Source of the DNA: Shinella sp. WSJ-2
GTDB lineage: Bacteria > Pseudomonadota > Alphaproteobacteria > Rhizobiales > Rhizobiaceae
Length of the DNA stretch: 64,000 nucleotides
Assembly (NCBI RefSeq): GCF_003432075.1
Contig: NZ_QWBU01000006.1
Coordinates: forward strand, 62,001-126,000
Reading direction: 5' to 3'
Shown here: piece by piece, positions 1 to 8,393 of the stretch
How the letters are laid out: the number at the start of each line of letters is the position of its first letter
Numbering within the stretch: position 1 is the first letter of the stretch
Notes under the pieces: generated by a model
The model's database searches: none
Told to the model about the DNA's origin: nothing
What the model saw: the letters and a program-made list of their open reading frames with translations, nothing else
Made by a program: the position numbers and the translations under genes

Positions 1-2
1 CG

Positions 3-95
3 GATCGTGCCACCTACGGCCAGGAGTTCGGCGTGGTCGATCCGCTCCATCAGCCAGGCCGCTCGTTCATCGTCAGCCTGCGCGCCACCTTCTAA
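3..95 (+). CDS. TonB-dependent siderophore receptor, C-terminal end (partial)
   Basis: The frame open from base 3 encodes about 30 residues and ends in RATF followed by TAA at 93-95. A short beta-strand-like segment (SFIVSLRATF) ending in phenylalanine is the usual terminus of TonB-dependent outer-membrane receptors and other outer-membrane barrels. The siderophore genes that follow on the same strand make a ferric-siderophore receptor the natural reading. The gene begins outside the window, so plug domain, TonB box and length cannot be seen. It could be another barrel protein; the call rests on the terminal motif and context. Confidence 0.6.
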   Translation, partial: DRATYGQEFGVVDPLHQPGRSFIVSLRATF

Positions 96-157
96 TGCCA
101 TCGTTCCCGGCGGCACGGTGCCGCCGGGAACGGACCATCGGAAAGAGGAGGACCCTC

Positions 158-445
158 ATGGAAGCCACCACCCGATTTGAATCCGAAAACAGCGCAAAGT
201 ATCTGCAACAGCTCTGCAAACATTTCGCGCACAAGGTCGATGTCGCCCTTGGCGATACCAGCGGTGAATGCCGCTTCTCCTGCGGCACCTCCGTGCTGAC
301 CGTCAGGGACAACGGCCTCGACATCCACGTTGCCGCCGCGGACGCAGACGGTCTCCGCGAAACCAAGGCTGTCATAGAAGATCATCTCCTGCGCTTCGCT
401 TTCCGCGAGGCCCCGCCGCCCTTCACGTGGCGCGCCGTCACCTGA
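158..445 (+). CDS. DUF2218 family small protein
   Basis: A 95-residue protein starting at ATG 158, chosen because a purine-rich GAGGAGG Shine-Dalgarno sits just upstream. The sequence (SAKYLQQLCKHFAHKV, then GECRFSCG, then a C-terminal FREAP segment) resembles DUF2218 proteins, small soluble proteins often encoded beside siderophore receptors and utilisation genes. No signal peptide or membrane segment is visible. It lies 62 bp after the receptor gene and 90 bp before asbA, so it is probably co-transcribed. Its biochemical role is unknown; a part in siderophore handling or iron release is inference from context. Confidence 0.75.
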   Translation: MEATTRFESENSAKYLQQLCKHFAHKVDVALGDTSGECRFSCGTSVLTVRDNGLDIHVAAADADGLRETKAVIEDHLLRFAFREAPPPFTWRAVT

Positions 446-535
446 GCACACGCTCGATATTTTGACATTCCGTCGTCAGTTTTCGGCTCGGCTCGCGTCA
501 ACAGCGCAGCCGCAGGCCGGCGTTTCAGGTGATCT

Positions 536-2302
536 ATGGTTTCCGTACAACAGGCTGCCGAAGCAGCAACGTTCCAGAGTTTTGCGAACTGCTACCTCCG
601 CGAGATCAATCCCGGCATTTCCGTCACCCATCGCGATGGTGCGCGCAGCGTCGACTGCATCGAATGGACGCTGGCCGGCCAGCGCCTCGTGCTGCGTGCC
701 GAGATCACGTCCCGGTCCCTGTGCGGGCCGGTGCATTTCGGCAGGATTTGGATGCGTCCGGGTGTCGATCTGCAATGGCGCGGCGTCGAGCCGATGAGTG
801 CCCTGCCCTTTCTGGTCCAGGATGCCTGCCGGCTTTTCGAGGGGGAGAAGCGGGAGAGCGCGCGTGCCTTTGAACTCGGGCTAATGCTGCGCATCATGCA
901 GAGCTATCAGGGCACGGCGGAAAACCTTTCCGCTGCCCGTCCGCTTGTTGCCGACAGCTTTACGTTCCTCGATGCGGAGCGCGGCCTCGCCTATGGCCAC
1001 TGGCTGCATCCGACGCCAAAGAGCCGCGAGGGCATGAGCTTCTGGCAACAGGGAACCTATGCGCCCGAATTCGGCGGCGATTTTCCCCTCTCCTATTTTG
1101 CGGTGGCGCAGGAAATCGTTCGTGAAGATAGCGCCATAGGCCGCAGGGCTGCAGACATTGTACGTTCCCTCGCGCCGGATGCGCCGCTCGCCGCCGGCGA
1201 AACCCTCCTGCCGATGCATCCATTGCAGGCCGAGGCGTTGCTGCTCGATCCGGCGGTGCAGGCATTGATCGACGATGGCGCCTTGCGGCCGCTTGGTCCG
1301 CGCGGTCCACGTTTCGCCCCGACCTCCTCGGTGCGCACGGTCTACAATGCGGCCCTGTCCTTCATGCTGAAATTCTCGCTTCCGGTGCGCATTACCAATT
1401 CGCTGCGCGTCAACCGGCTGCATGAGCTGGAGGCGGGCGTCGCCATCGCGCGCCTTGTCGACCGCGCCGGTATTGCCGGCCGCTATCCGGGTTTTCACAT
1501 CGTGCGCGATCCCGCGCATATCTCGCTCGCTTTGCCCGGCAGGACGGAAAGCGGATTCGAGGTGATCGTGCGCGAAAACCCGTTCCGGGCTGGACGCGAC
1601 CGGGGGATCGTCACACTCGCCGCGCTGACGGCCGATCCCCTGCCTGGCGCGGTTTCGTTGCTTGAGGCCATTCTGCGACGGCTTTCAGCAGGCAACGCGT
1701 GGGACCTTCCGCGCATTGCAGCCATCTGGTTCGAGCGCTATCTCGACCACGCACTCGATCCCCTGCTGGCGCTTTACGACGATTTCGGCATCGCGCTCGA
1801 AGCTCACCAGCAGAACAGCCTGCTCGATCTGTCGAGCGGCTTCCCCTCCGCCTACTACTATCGCGACAATCAGGGTTTCTATCTTGCGGAGCGGCATCGC
1901 GCCTCTCTCGGCCGGCTCGTACCGGAAATGGAGACGATCGACGGGCTCTATTTCCCGGAGGCGGATATCCACGATCGCTTCGCCTACTATGCCGTCGTCA
2001 ACCAGATCTTTTCCGTCATTTCGCGCATGGTTCACGATGGCCTTGCCGATGAAGCGGTGTTGCTGGGCATCCTCCATCGGCGGCTTGAAAATCTTGCGCG
2101 GACACTTTCCGGGGCCGGACGGCGTTTTGCCGAAAGCCTCATCCATTCCCCGACCATCGCCGCCAAGGCGAACCTCAGGGCGCGGCTCTTCGGCGTCGAC
2201 GAACTGCAGGCGGCGGAGACGCGCTCGCTCTATCGCCGCATTGCCAATCCGCTGTGGAATGCCGGCGCGGCGGAAAGGGTCGGCCATGCCATTGCCTCTT
2301 GA
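536..2302 (+). CDS. asbA: NIS siderophore synthetase, AsbA-like (IucA/IucC family)
   Basis: A 588-residue cytoplasmic synthetase of the IucA/IucC (NIS) family, which adenylates a citrate carboxylate and condenses it with an amine. Family motifs are visible: GHWLHPTPKSREG near residues 154-166 (the GHPxHPxxKxR-type motif), TSSVRTVYNA near 262, and EAHQQNSLLDL near 421. In petrobactin synthesis AsbA joins spermidine to citrate; that substrate is inferred from the gene set around it, which matches asbA-F. The start ATG 536 follows AGGTGATCT. Its end overlaps the next synthetase gene by 17 bp, implying translational coupling. Length is normal for the family. Confidence 0.85.
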   Translation: MVSVQQAAEAATFQSFANCYLREINPGISVTHRDGARSVDCIEWTLAGQRLVLRAEITSRSLCGPVHFGRIWMRPGVDLQWRGVEPMSALPFLVQDACRLFEGEKRESARAFELGLMLRIMQSYQGTAENLSAARPLVADSFTFLDAERGLAYGHWLHPTPKSREGMSFWQQGTYAPEFGGDFPLSYFAVAQEIVREDSAIGRRAADIVRSLAPDAPLAAGETLLPMHPLQAEALLLDPAVQALIDDGALRPLGPRGPRFAPTSSVRTVYNAALSFMLKFSLPVRITNSLRVNRLHELEAGVAIARLVDRAGIAGRYPGFHIVRDPAHISLALPGRTESGFEVIVRENPFRAGRDRGIVTLAALTADPLPGAVSLLEAILRRLSAGNAWDLPRIAAIWFERYLDHALDPLLALYDDFGIALEAHQQNSLLDLSSGFPSAYYYRDNQGFYLAERHRASLGRLVPEMETIDGLYFPEADIHDRFAYYAVVNQIFSVISRMVHDGLADEAVLLGILHRRLENLARTLSGAGRRFAESLIHSPTIAAKANLRARLFGVDELQAAETRSLYRRIANPLWNAGAAERVGHAIAS

Positions 2303-5279
2303 GGACGCAAACCGGCCCGATGACCGCGTCCTGCGCCAGCTCGTCGCCGCGCTCATCTTCGAAAAACTCGTGGCGCCGATACGCGATCCTGACGAACCCG
2401 GGCGCCTGGTCTGGCATCTCGGCGACCGCGCCTATCGTTGCCATGCCAGTATCGGGCCCTTCGGCCGGCCGCGCATCCAGCCCTTTTCCGTGGAGTGCCG
2501 AGATGCGGACGGTTGGGTAGCCGCCGGTCTTTCGGATGTCGTCGCTGGCCTGCCCGGCTCGCTGGAAAACCGCGAAAAGCTGCTTTCCGAACTGGAACTG
2601 ACCATCGCCTTCGCCCGCTGGAACCGCAGCGAATGCCCGCCGCGCGATCGCCGCGCGATGTCTTTCGCCGGCATCGAAGGCGCGCTTGACGAAGGCCATC
2701 CCTATCATCCCTGCTACAAGGCGCGCGCCGGCTTTACGCCTGACGATAACAGGGCCTATGGGCCGGAGGCGGGCACGCCGTTCCGTCTTGTCTGGCTGCT
2801 CGTCGCCCGCCGGCACCTGCGGCAGGCATTGCCCGCTGAAGAGGATGCCTTCTGGCTCGCGGAGCTCGGTGCGCAAACCTATGCCGACCTTCAATCCCGC
2901 CGCGAGGCGCTTGGGCTCGCCGCTGCCGATTTCGGCCTCCTGCCGCTGCATCCCTGGCAATGGGATCACCTGAAGGACGATCGGCTTGCCGCCTGGCTAG
3001 GCTCCGGCGAGGCGCATTTCCTCGGCCCGGCGGGAGACCGCTATGTCGCAAGCCAGTCCGTGCGCTCGCTGCACAATGTCGACGCGCGGGAGCGGGCAAG
3101 CGTCAAGCTGGCGCTCGGCATCGTCAACACGTCCTCTCGCCGCACGCTCGCACCGCATTCCGTCTGCACGGCGCCCGTGCTTTCGGCGTGGATTGACCGC
3201 GTCGTGAAAAGTGATCCGGTTTTTGCGGATCGATATCCACTGGCGATCCTCAAGGAATATGCCGGCATCATCGCCGATCGTGAGGGGCCACTCGCCGGTG
3301 AAATCGCTGCGATCTGGCGGGACAGCGCGGAGGCGACGTTGCTTCCCGGCGAGGCCGTCGTGCCGTTCAACGCGCTGGCCGTATTCGAGGCGGACGGAAT
3401 GGCTTTCATTGCACCTTGGCTTGACCGCCACGGCGTCGAGGCCTGGTTTTCGCGTCTGATTGATGTCGCGGTCCTTCCCGTCTGGCACCTGCTGGTCAAA
3501 CACGGCATCGCGGTCGAGGCCCATGCGCAAAACATGCTGCTCGTCCATCGCGATGGCTGGCCCGTGCGGCTGATCGTGCGCGATTTCCATGAAAGCACGG
3601 AATATGCGCCGGCCTTCCTGCGCGATCCGCAGCTGGCGCCTGATTTCGCTTCGCTGTATCCCGCCTACGCGGCGGGCGAGCCGGACGATTATTATTGGAC
3701 GAACGCGCTCGACATGCTGCGCGAGCTCGTCATGGACACGCTCTTCGTCCACAATCTCTCCGACCTCACGCATCTCCTCGATGCCGCCGGCTATGCCGAA
3801 GAAGATGCGCTCTGGGCGCAGATCGGCCAGCGTCTCGAAACCTATGCCGTCGAGCAGGGCATGGCCGAACGCCAGGCCAGGCTCGGGCACCGTGCCCGCA
3901 CCATCCGCACGGAATCGCTGATGGTGCGCAAGCTGCTTCAGGCCGCGTCCGAATATCACCACGCCATCCCCAATCCCTTTGCGCCCGAGAAGCGGGTGAC
4001 TGGAGGACCCATGCTGCAGATCGACGACCGCGCCTATGGCCGGGCCGAATTCCAGGACCGTATCGAAGCCATGGCCGATGCCGCCGGCCTCGACCGCGCG
4101 GCGGGCGGACGGCTGGCCGTGTGCTTTCCCGAAACGGCCGATTGGCTCGCGCTTTTCTTCGCCATCCGCGCCCGCGGCGCGAGCGTGCTGCCGATCCATC
4201 CGGGCACGCCCTATGAGGCGGCCCTGAAGCTTGCCCGCGCCGCCGGCTGCGACCGGCTCTACTATAACAGCACGATCCCGGAAGAGATCGGCGAGCGCAT
4301 CGGCGGCGAAGGCCAGCTCCTGCAGATGAGTTCCGGCACGACGGGTGCACCGAAATGCATCGCGCGCAGGTGGTCGGAGATCGATGCGGAGGTGCGCAGC
4401 TATGTCGATACCTTCCGCGAACCCGAGACGATGACACCCGTCATCGCCTGCCCGACCACCCATTCCTATGGCCTGATCTGCGGCATCCTCGTGGCGCTCG
4501 AACGTGGTCAGACGCCGCTTATTCTCAACACTGCAAACCCGAAATATCTGCTGCGCCGCCTGCGCGAGACGGAGCGTCCCCTGCTCTATTCCTCGCCCGC
4601 GATCCTGCACACGCTGGCCCGCCTGATGCCCGAAGAGGAGAAGCTGCATGCGGTGATGACGTCAGGCACCTTGCTGCCGGAGGCCTGGTTCGGCGCGATC
4701 CGCGCCAAGGCCGAGCATGTCTTCCAGCAATATGGCTGCTCGGAAGCCGGCTGCATTGCGATCAACCCGGACCTGACGGCTGCCGGAGACATGGGTTATG
4801 TGCTGCCGCATCTTACGCTTGAAACCGGTGCAGACGCCGATGAGCCCGGCGAGATCGTCGTGACACGCAACGGCCGCCCGATCGCCACGCGCGATCTCGG
4901 CTATCGCCGCGCTGATGGCATGCTCGTCTTCGTCTCGCGGCTCGACGACATGATCAACGTCTCCGGCCTCAACGTCTATCCGGCCCAGGTCGAAGAGGCC
5001 GTCATGACGATGCCCGGCATCACGGACGCGGTCGCCTTCCGCCGCGAGGATCGTTTTGCCGGCGAGCGGGTCGGGCTCATCTTTTCCGCTACGGATGCCG
5101 TGTCGCCGCAGGATATCCGCGCCTGGTGCATGCCGCGTCTCTCCTCCCATCAATTGCCGACCGAGATCGTGCAGGTCGATACGGTGCCGCGGCAGGCGAA
5201 CGGCAAGATCAGCCGGCGCGAGGTCGCCGCGCGCTTTGCCGCCGGTGAATTCATCCTGAACAAGGAGGCCGCCGAATGA
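2286..5279 (+). CDS. asbB-asbC: Fused NIS synthetase (AsbB-like) and aryl-AMP ligase (AsbC-like)
   Basis: A 997-residue fusion. Residues 1 to about 575 are an IucA/IucC synthetase with GHPYHPCYKARAG near 137-150, SQSVRSLHN and VEAHAQNMLL near 410. From residue 576 the chain is an adenylate-forming ligase: SSGTTGAPK phosphate-binding loop, a GYRRADG..SRLDDMINVSGLNVYP segment and a C-terminal catalytic-lysine motif QANGKISR. In Bacillus these are separate proteins: AsbB makes the second citrate amide bond, AsbC activates 3,4-dihydroxybenzoate and loads it on AsbD. ATG 2286 was chosen because upstream in-frame sequence lies inside asbA and homology begins here. The junction retains a ribosome-binding site and ATG (4002-4013). 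Stop overlaps the next start (ATGA). Confidence 0.85.
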   Translation: MPLPLEDANRPDDRVLRQLVAALIFEKLVAPIRDPDEPGRLVWHLGDRAYRCHASIGPFGRPRIQPFSVECRDADGWVAAGLSDVVAGLPGSLENREKLLSELELTIAFARWNRSECPPRDRRAMSFAGIEGALDEGHPYHPCYKARAGFTPDDNRAYGPEAGTPFRLVWLLVARRHLRQALPAEEDAFWLAELGAQTYADLQSRREALGLAAADFGLLPLHPWQWDHLKDDRLAAWLGSGEAHFLGPAGDRYVASQSVRSLHNVDARERASVKLALGIVNTSSRRTLAPHSVCTAPVLSAWIDRVVKSDPVFADRYPLAILKEYAGIIADREGPLAGEIAAIWRDSAEATLLPGEAVVPFNALAVFEADGMAFIAPWLDRHGVEAWFSRLIDVAVLPVWHLLVKHGIAVEAHAQNMLLVHRDGWPVRLIVRDFHESTEYAPAFLRDPQLAPDFASLYPAYAAGEPDDYYWTNALDMLRELVMDTLFVHNLSDLTHLLDAAGYAEEDALWAQIGQRLETYAVEQGMAERQARLGHRARTIRTESLMVRKLLQAASEYHHAIPNPFAPEKRVTGGPMLQIDDRAYGRAEFQDRIEAMADAAGLDRAAGGRLAVCFPETADWLALFFAIRARGASVLPIHPGTPYEAALKLARAAGCDRLYYNSTIPEEIGERIGGEGQLLQMSSGTTGAPKCIARRWSEIDAEVRSYVDTFREPETMTPVIACPTTHSYGLICGILVALERGQTPLILNTANPKYLLRRLRETERPLLYSSPAILHTLARLMPEEEKLHAVMTSGTLLPEAWFGAIRAKAEHVFQQYGCSEAGCIAINPDLTAAGDMGYVLPHLTLETGADADEPGEIVVTRNGRPIATRDLGYRRADGMLVFVSRLDDMINVSGLNVYPAQVEEAVMTMPGITDAVAFRREDRFAGERVGLIFSATDAVSPQDIRAWCMPRLSSHQLPTEIVQVDTVPRQANGKISRREVAARFAAGEFILNKEAAE
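4002..4013 (+). promoter_or_regulatory. Internal Shine-Dalgarno and in-frame ATG at the AsbB/AsbC junction
   Basis: GGAGG at 4002-4006 is followed after four bases by ATG 4011, in frame with the long gene and exactly where the AMP-ligase domain begins (MLQIDDRAYG). It looks like the start region of a once separate asbC whose upstream stop codon was lost. It may still give a free 422-residue AMP ligase beside the full fusion. Spacing is slightly short but usable. Confidence 0.55.
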
Positions 5280-6568
5280 GCGAAGCTGAAATCATCGCCG
5301 CTATCCGCACGGTTCTCGATCAGCATATGAGTCATCCGCATCTAGCGGGCTTTGCGCCGGAGGCGCGCCTGAACGAGGATCTCTATCTCGATTCCGTGCT
5401 GATCCTGCACATCTTCCTCAATCTAGAGCTCGAGTTCGGCCTCGATGTGCCCGAAGAGCTGATCAGCCGGCAGGACATCGCCACGGTCGCGGACCTTGCC
5501 GCCCTGTTGGCCCGTGGTCACGGCGCGGCCCCGGCGCCGGTCGCCGGCGAAGGGGTGCACGGCGAACTCGATTACGACATCAAGGTCCATTGCTTCGTCA
5601 GCTGCCTGTGCGATGGGCTGAAGAAGCGCAAGCTCGATCACCGGCCGTTCTATTTCGGCATCTGGGATACGCCCTTTGCCGTCAGCGAGCGGGCGCAGCT
5701 GCTCTATCACGGCCCCGGCATCACGCAGGATTTCTTCAAGGCCTGGTTCGAGCGGCTGTATGGCGTTGCAATCGAGGATTGGTACGACGCGGCACGCTCG
5801 AAAGAGGAGAATATCGAAACGCTCCTGACACGCATCGCGCAACGACCCACAGAGGGGAGTGTGATGGTCATGCTCGACATGTTCCACCTCCCCGAGCGCG
5901 AGAACAAATTCAACCAGAACCCCTTCCCGCATTATCTGATGCTGGAGACGTCGGAAAACCCCGATATGTTCAGCGTGCTGGATCCGGACTATCGCTGGGA
6001 AGGTGAGATCGCCCGCGAAACCGTGCTGAACGCCGTGCGCCAGCCGACGGTCGCCGGTGGCTATGCCTTCGACGGAAGCACGGCGCATGCGCCCGACGAC
6101 GCGGATGTGCGCGACTATTTCGAGGCCTGCTTCCGGCCGCATGACAACCCGCTGGCCGATCGCCTGCGTGACATCGTGAAGGCGCATCTTGCTGGTCGTG
6201 ACGGGTTGACCCTGGGCGACCTGCCGCTGGCGATGCGCGAACTGCCGGTCATCACAATCCGCAAATATGCCTATGAGCACGGCTTTGCCTATTTCTGGCG
6301 CGCGCTGAAACTGCCGGCGGCGGAGTTTGATCAATGGTGCGACGAGATCGAGACTTTGATCCAGCTTCTGAAGACCCTGCACTACGATTGCATGAAGCTT
6401 GGACAGACGGCCGATGCCGGCCTGGCCGACGCCGTGCTCACACGCATCGACGAGATCGACGCACAGGAGTTCAAACTGAAACACAAGCTGGGTGCGATTT
6501 TCGAGCAGTGGTGCGCAAAGCGGTTCCCCGCCGGGCATGGATTGGAAACCGGGAGAGCCGCGCAATGA
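5276..6568 (+). CDS. asbD-asbE: Fused acyl carrier protein (AsbD-like) and AsbE-like transferase
   Basis: A 430-residue protein. Residues 1 to about 80 form an acyl carrier domain with the phosphopantetheine serine at position 40 in LYLDSVLIL. A short Ala/Pro/Gly-rich linker (about 82-97) leads to a region of some 330 residues matching the length and character of AsbE (DUF6005 as I recall). In petrobactin synthesis AsbD carries 3,4-dihydroxybenzoyl and AsbE transfers it to the spermidine amine; in Bacillus they are separate chains. ATG 5276 overlaps the previous stop in ATGA, and its own stop overlaps asbF in the same way. No phosphopantetheinyl transferase is in the window, so activation must come from elsewhere. 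Confidence 0.8.
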   Translation: MSEAEIIAAIRTVLDQHMSHPHLAGFAPEARLNEDLYLDSVLILHIFLNLELEFGLDVPEELISRQDIATVADLAALLARGHGAAPAPVAGEGVHGELDYDIKVHCFVSCLCDGLKKRKLDHRPFYFGIWDTPFAVSERAQLLYHGPGITQDFFKAWFERLYGVAIEDWYDAARSKEENIETLLTRIAQRPTEGSVMVMLDMFHLPERENKFNQNPFPHYLMLETSENPDMFSVLDPDYRWEGEIARETVLNAVRQPTVAGGYAFDGSTAHAPDDADVRDYFEACFRPHDNPLADRLRDIVKAHLAGRDGLTLGDLPLAMRELPVITIRKYAYEHGFAYFWRALKLPAAEFDQWCDEIETLIQLLKTLHYDCMKLGQTADAGLADAVLTRIDEIDAQEFKLKHKLGAIFEQWCAKRFPAGHGLETGRAAQ

Positions 6569-7398
6569 GACTTTCCCTTTGCACCATCACGTTTCGTCAC
6601 CACCTGATTTCGCTGGACGAGATCGCGGCCTTCGCCCGCGCCAATGGTTTCGATGGTATCGAACTTTGGGGCGTGCATGCCCGCAGCCTCGACCATCGTC
6701 CGGAGCGCAATGGCGAATGGCTTGCCGGTCTCGGCCTGCACGTTCCCATGGTCAGCGACTACCTGCCGCTCGACGCCGATCCGGTGGAGCTGCGCCGGCG
6801 CATGTTTACGCTGGTGCGGATGGCGCGCCGCTGGCAGGCGCGCAAGATCCGCACCTTTGCCGGCCGCAAGGCGAGTGTGGAGACCGATGCGGAGGAGCGT
6901 CGCCTCATCGCGGCGCGGCTTCGCGATCTCGCCGCGCTTGCCGCCGATCACGGCCTGTCGCTGCTTGCCGAAACCCATCCGAACACGCTGGCGGATTGCG
7001 GGGCATCGACGCTGCAATTGCTCGAAGAGGTCGACCATCCCGCCTTCGGCATCAATTTCGATACGCTGCATGTCTGGGAAGGCGGTGACGATCCGGTTGC
7101 CTTCCATCGGCGGATCCGGCCGCATGTCCGCCACTATCATTTCAAGAACATTCGCGCCCGCGCCGACCTCGCGGTCTTCGAGCCGGCCAATGTCTATGCC
7201 CCGGCCGGCCGGCGCGAGGGCATGACGCGATTGTTCGAAGGGGCCGTGGACTATACGCCCTTCCTGGAGGAACTGGCAGGCGATGGCACGGTCGAGGCCT
7301 CGCTGGAATGGTTCGGTGCCGATTGCCTGGATGTGCTGCGCCATGACCGCCAAAAACTCACCGAAGCCGGTGCCATCTTGCTGAAAACTGCAAGCTGA
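6565..7398 (+). CDS. asbF: 3-dehydroshikimate dehydratase, AsbF-like TIM barrel
   Basis: A 277-residue TIM-barrel of the sugar-phosphate isomerase/epimerase family, close to the length of Bacillus AsbF (about 280). AsbF turns 3-dehydroshikimate into 3,4-dihydroxybenzoate, the petrobactin catecholate. Likely divalent-metal ligands are E136 (LLAETHP), D166 (GINFDTLHVWE), H192 (HYHFKN) and E248 (SLEWFG), in the expected order and spacing. Start ATG 6565 overlaps the preceding stop by four bases, so translation is coupled. Without the neighbouring asb genes this would only be called a generic TIM-barrel isomerase. Confidence 0.8.
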   Translation: MRLSLCTITFRHHLISLDEIAAFARANGFDGIELWGVHARSLDHRPERNGEWLAGLGLHVPMVSDYLPLDADPVELRRRMFTLVRMARRWQARKIRTFAGRKASVETDAEERRLIAARLRDLAALAADHGLSLLAETHPNTLADCGASTLQLLEEVDHPAFGINFDTLHVWEGGDDPVAFHRRIRPHVRHYHFKNIRARADLAVFEPANVYAPAGRREGMTRLFEGAVDYTPFLEELAGDGTVEASLEWFGADCLDVLRHDRQKLTEAGAILLKTAS

Positions 7399-7448
7399 AC
7401 ACCGCGAACGAAACGATGCCGCACGCCGTGCCGCCGAGGAAGACCTTC

Positions 7449-8351
7449 ATGCGTAAACTCTTTGCCCTCTTGGCCCTGATGCTGTTCAGCGCCACCGCTG
7501 CTCCTGCCGCCGAGTTGGAGGTTGCCACGGCGGCCGGTCCCCAGAATGTTGCTATACCGGTTCGCACGGTCGCCGTCTTCGACATCGCGGCCGTCGATAC
7601 GCTCGATCGGTTGGGCGTCAATATGGCGGGCCTGCCCGGCAATCTCTACCTGCCTGAACTCACCGGTCTGAAGGAGAAGTCCACGCCTGTCGGCGATATT
7701 TTCGAACCGGATCTGGAAGCGTTGAGCGCGCTCGCGCCCGACCTCATCATCCTCGGTGGCCGTTCCTCCACCAAGGTCGATGCCGCAGCGCAGGTTGCCC
7801 GGACCATCGACATGACGATGGATGGCGACGATCTGCTGGAGCAGGCGCGGGCGCGTATTGAGACCTATGGAAAACTTTTCGCCAGGGAAGCCGCGGCGGC
7901 TGAGGCGCGCGCCGAGCTGGACAAGGCGGCGGCTGCGGCCCGCGCTGCGGTGGCCGGCAAGGGCAAGGCACTGATCGTGATGACCAACGGCCCGAAGATC
8001 TCGGCCTATGGACCGGGATCGCGTTTCGGCTGGCTGCATCGCTCGCTGGACTTGCCGGCAGCCATCGAGGATGTTGAGGCCGCAACCCATGGCGAGGCCG
8101 TCTCCTTCGAATTCATTCGCAAGGCCAATCCGGACTGGCTGATCGTGCTCGATCGCGCTGCGGCCGTCGGCTCGGGCGAGCAGAACGCCAAGGTGACGCT
8201 GGAAAACGAACTCGTGGCTACAACGACGGCATGGCAGAAGGGGCAGGTAGTCTATCTGCCGTCCGGTGATTTCTACATCGCTGCCGGTGGCGCGCAGGCA
8301 ATGGTGCGGGTCTTCGAAGCGATCACGAAGGGTTTTGGCGCAGCGGATTGA
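7449..8351 (+). CDS. Periplasmic ferric-siderophore binding protein (FatB/YclQ-like)
   Basis: A 300-residue helical-backbone metal/siderophore binding protein. It has a Sec signal peptide (MRKLFALLALMLFSATAAPAA) with an AxA-type cleavage site and no lipobox cysteine, as expected in a Gram-negative periplasm. The core shows the family pattern RTVAVFDIAAVDTLDRLG, then EPDLEALSALAPDLIILGGR, then the long connecting helix and LVATTTAWQKGQVVYL. FatB, YclQ and CeuE relatives bind petrobactin or other catecholates. It follows asbF by 50 bp and probably closes the operon; ATG 7449 is chosen over 7416 because it begins the signal peptide. The matching permease and ATPase are not in the window. Confidence 0.8.
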   Translation: MRKLFALLALMLFSATAAPAAELEVATAAGPQNVAIPVRTVAVFDIAAVDTLDRLGVNMAGLPGNLYLPELTGLKEKSTPVGDIFEPDLEALSALAPDLIILGGRSSTKVDAAAQVARTIDMTMDGDDLLEQARARIETYGKLFAREAAAAEARAELDKAAAAARAAVAGKGKALIVMTNGPKISAYGPGSRFGWLHRSLDLPAAIEDVEAATHGEAVSFEFIRKANPDWLIVLDRAAAVGSGEQNAKVTLENELVATTTAWQKGQVVYLPSGDFYIAAGGAQAMVRVFEAITKGFGAAD

Positions 8352-8393
8352 CGCCACGTTCTGTTGTTTCCGTGGATGCCGGCTCCGAATTTG

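Noticed and set aside
463-478. TGA-N10-TCA upstream of asbA, like a RirA iron-responsive box
   Set aside because: The RirA pattern I know is TGA-N9-TCA with AT-rich interior; the spacing here is one base too long and the interior is not AT-rich.
2997-4649. Minus-strand open frame of 550 codons opposite the fused asbB-asbC gene
   Set aside because: The plus-strand frame carries clear catalytic motifs throughout; the minus frame has none.
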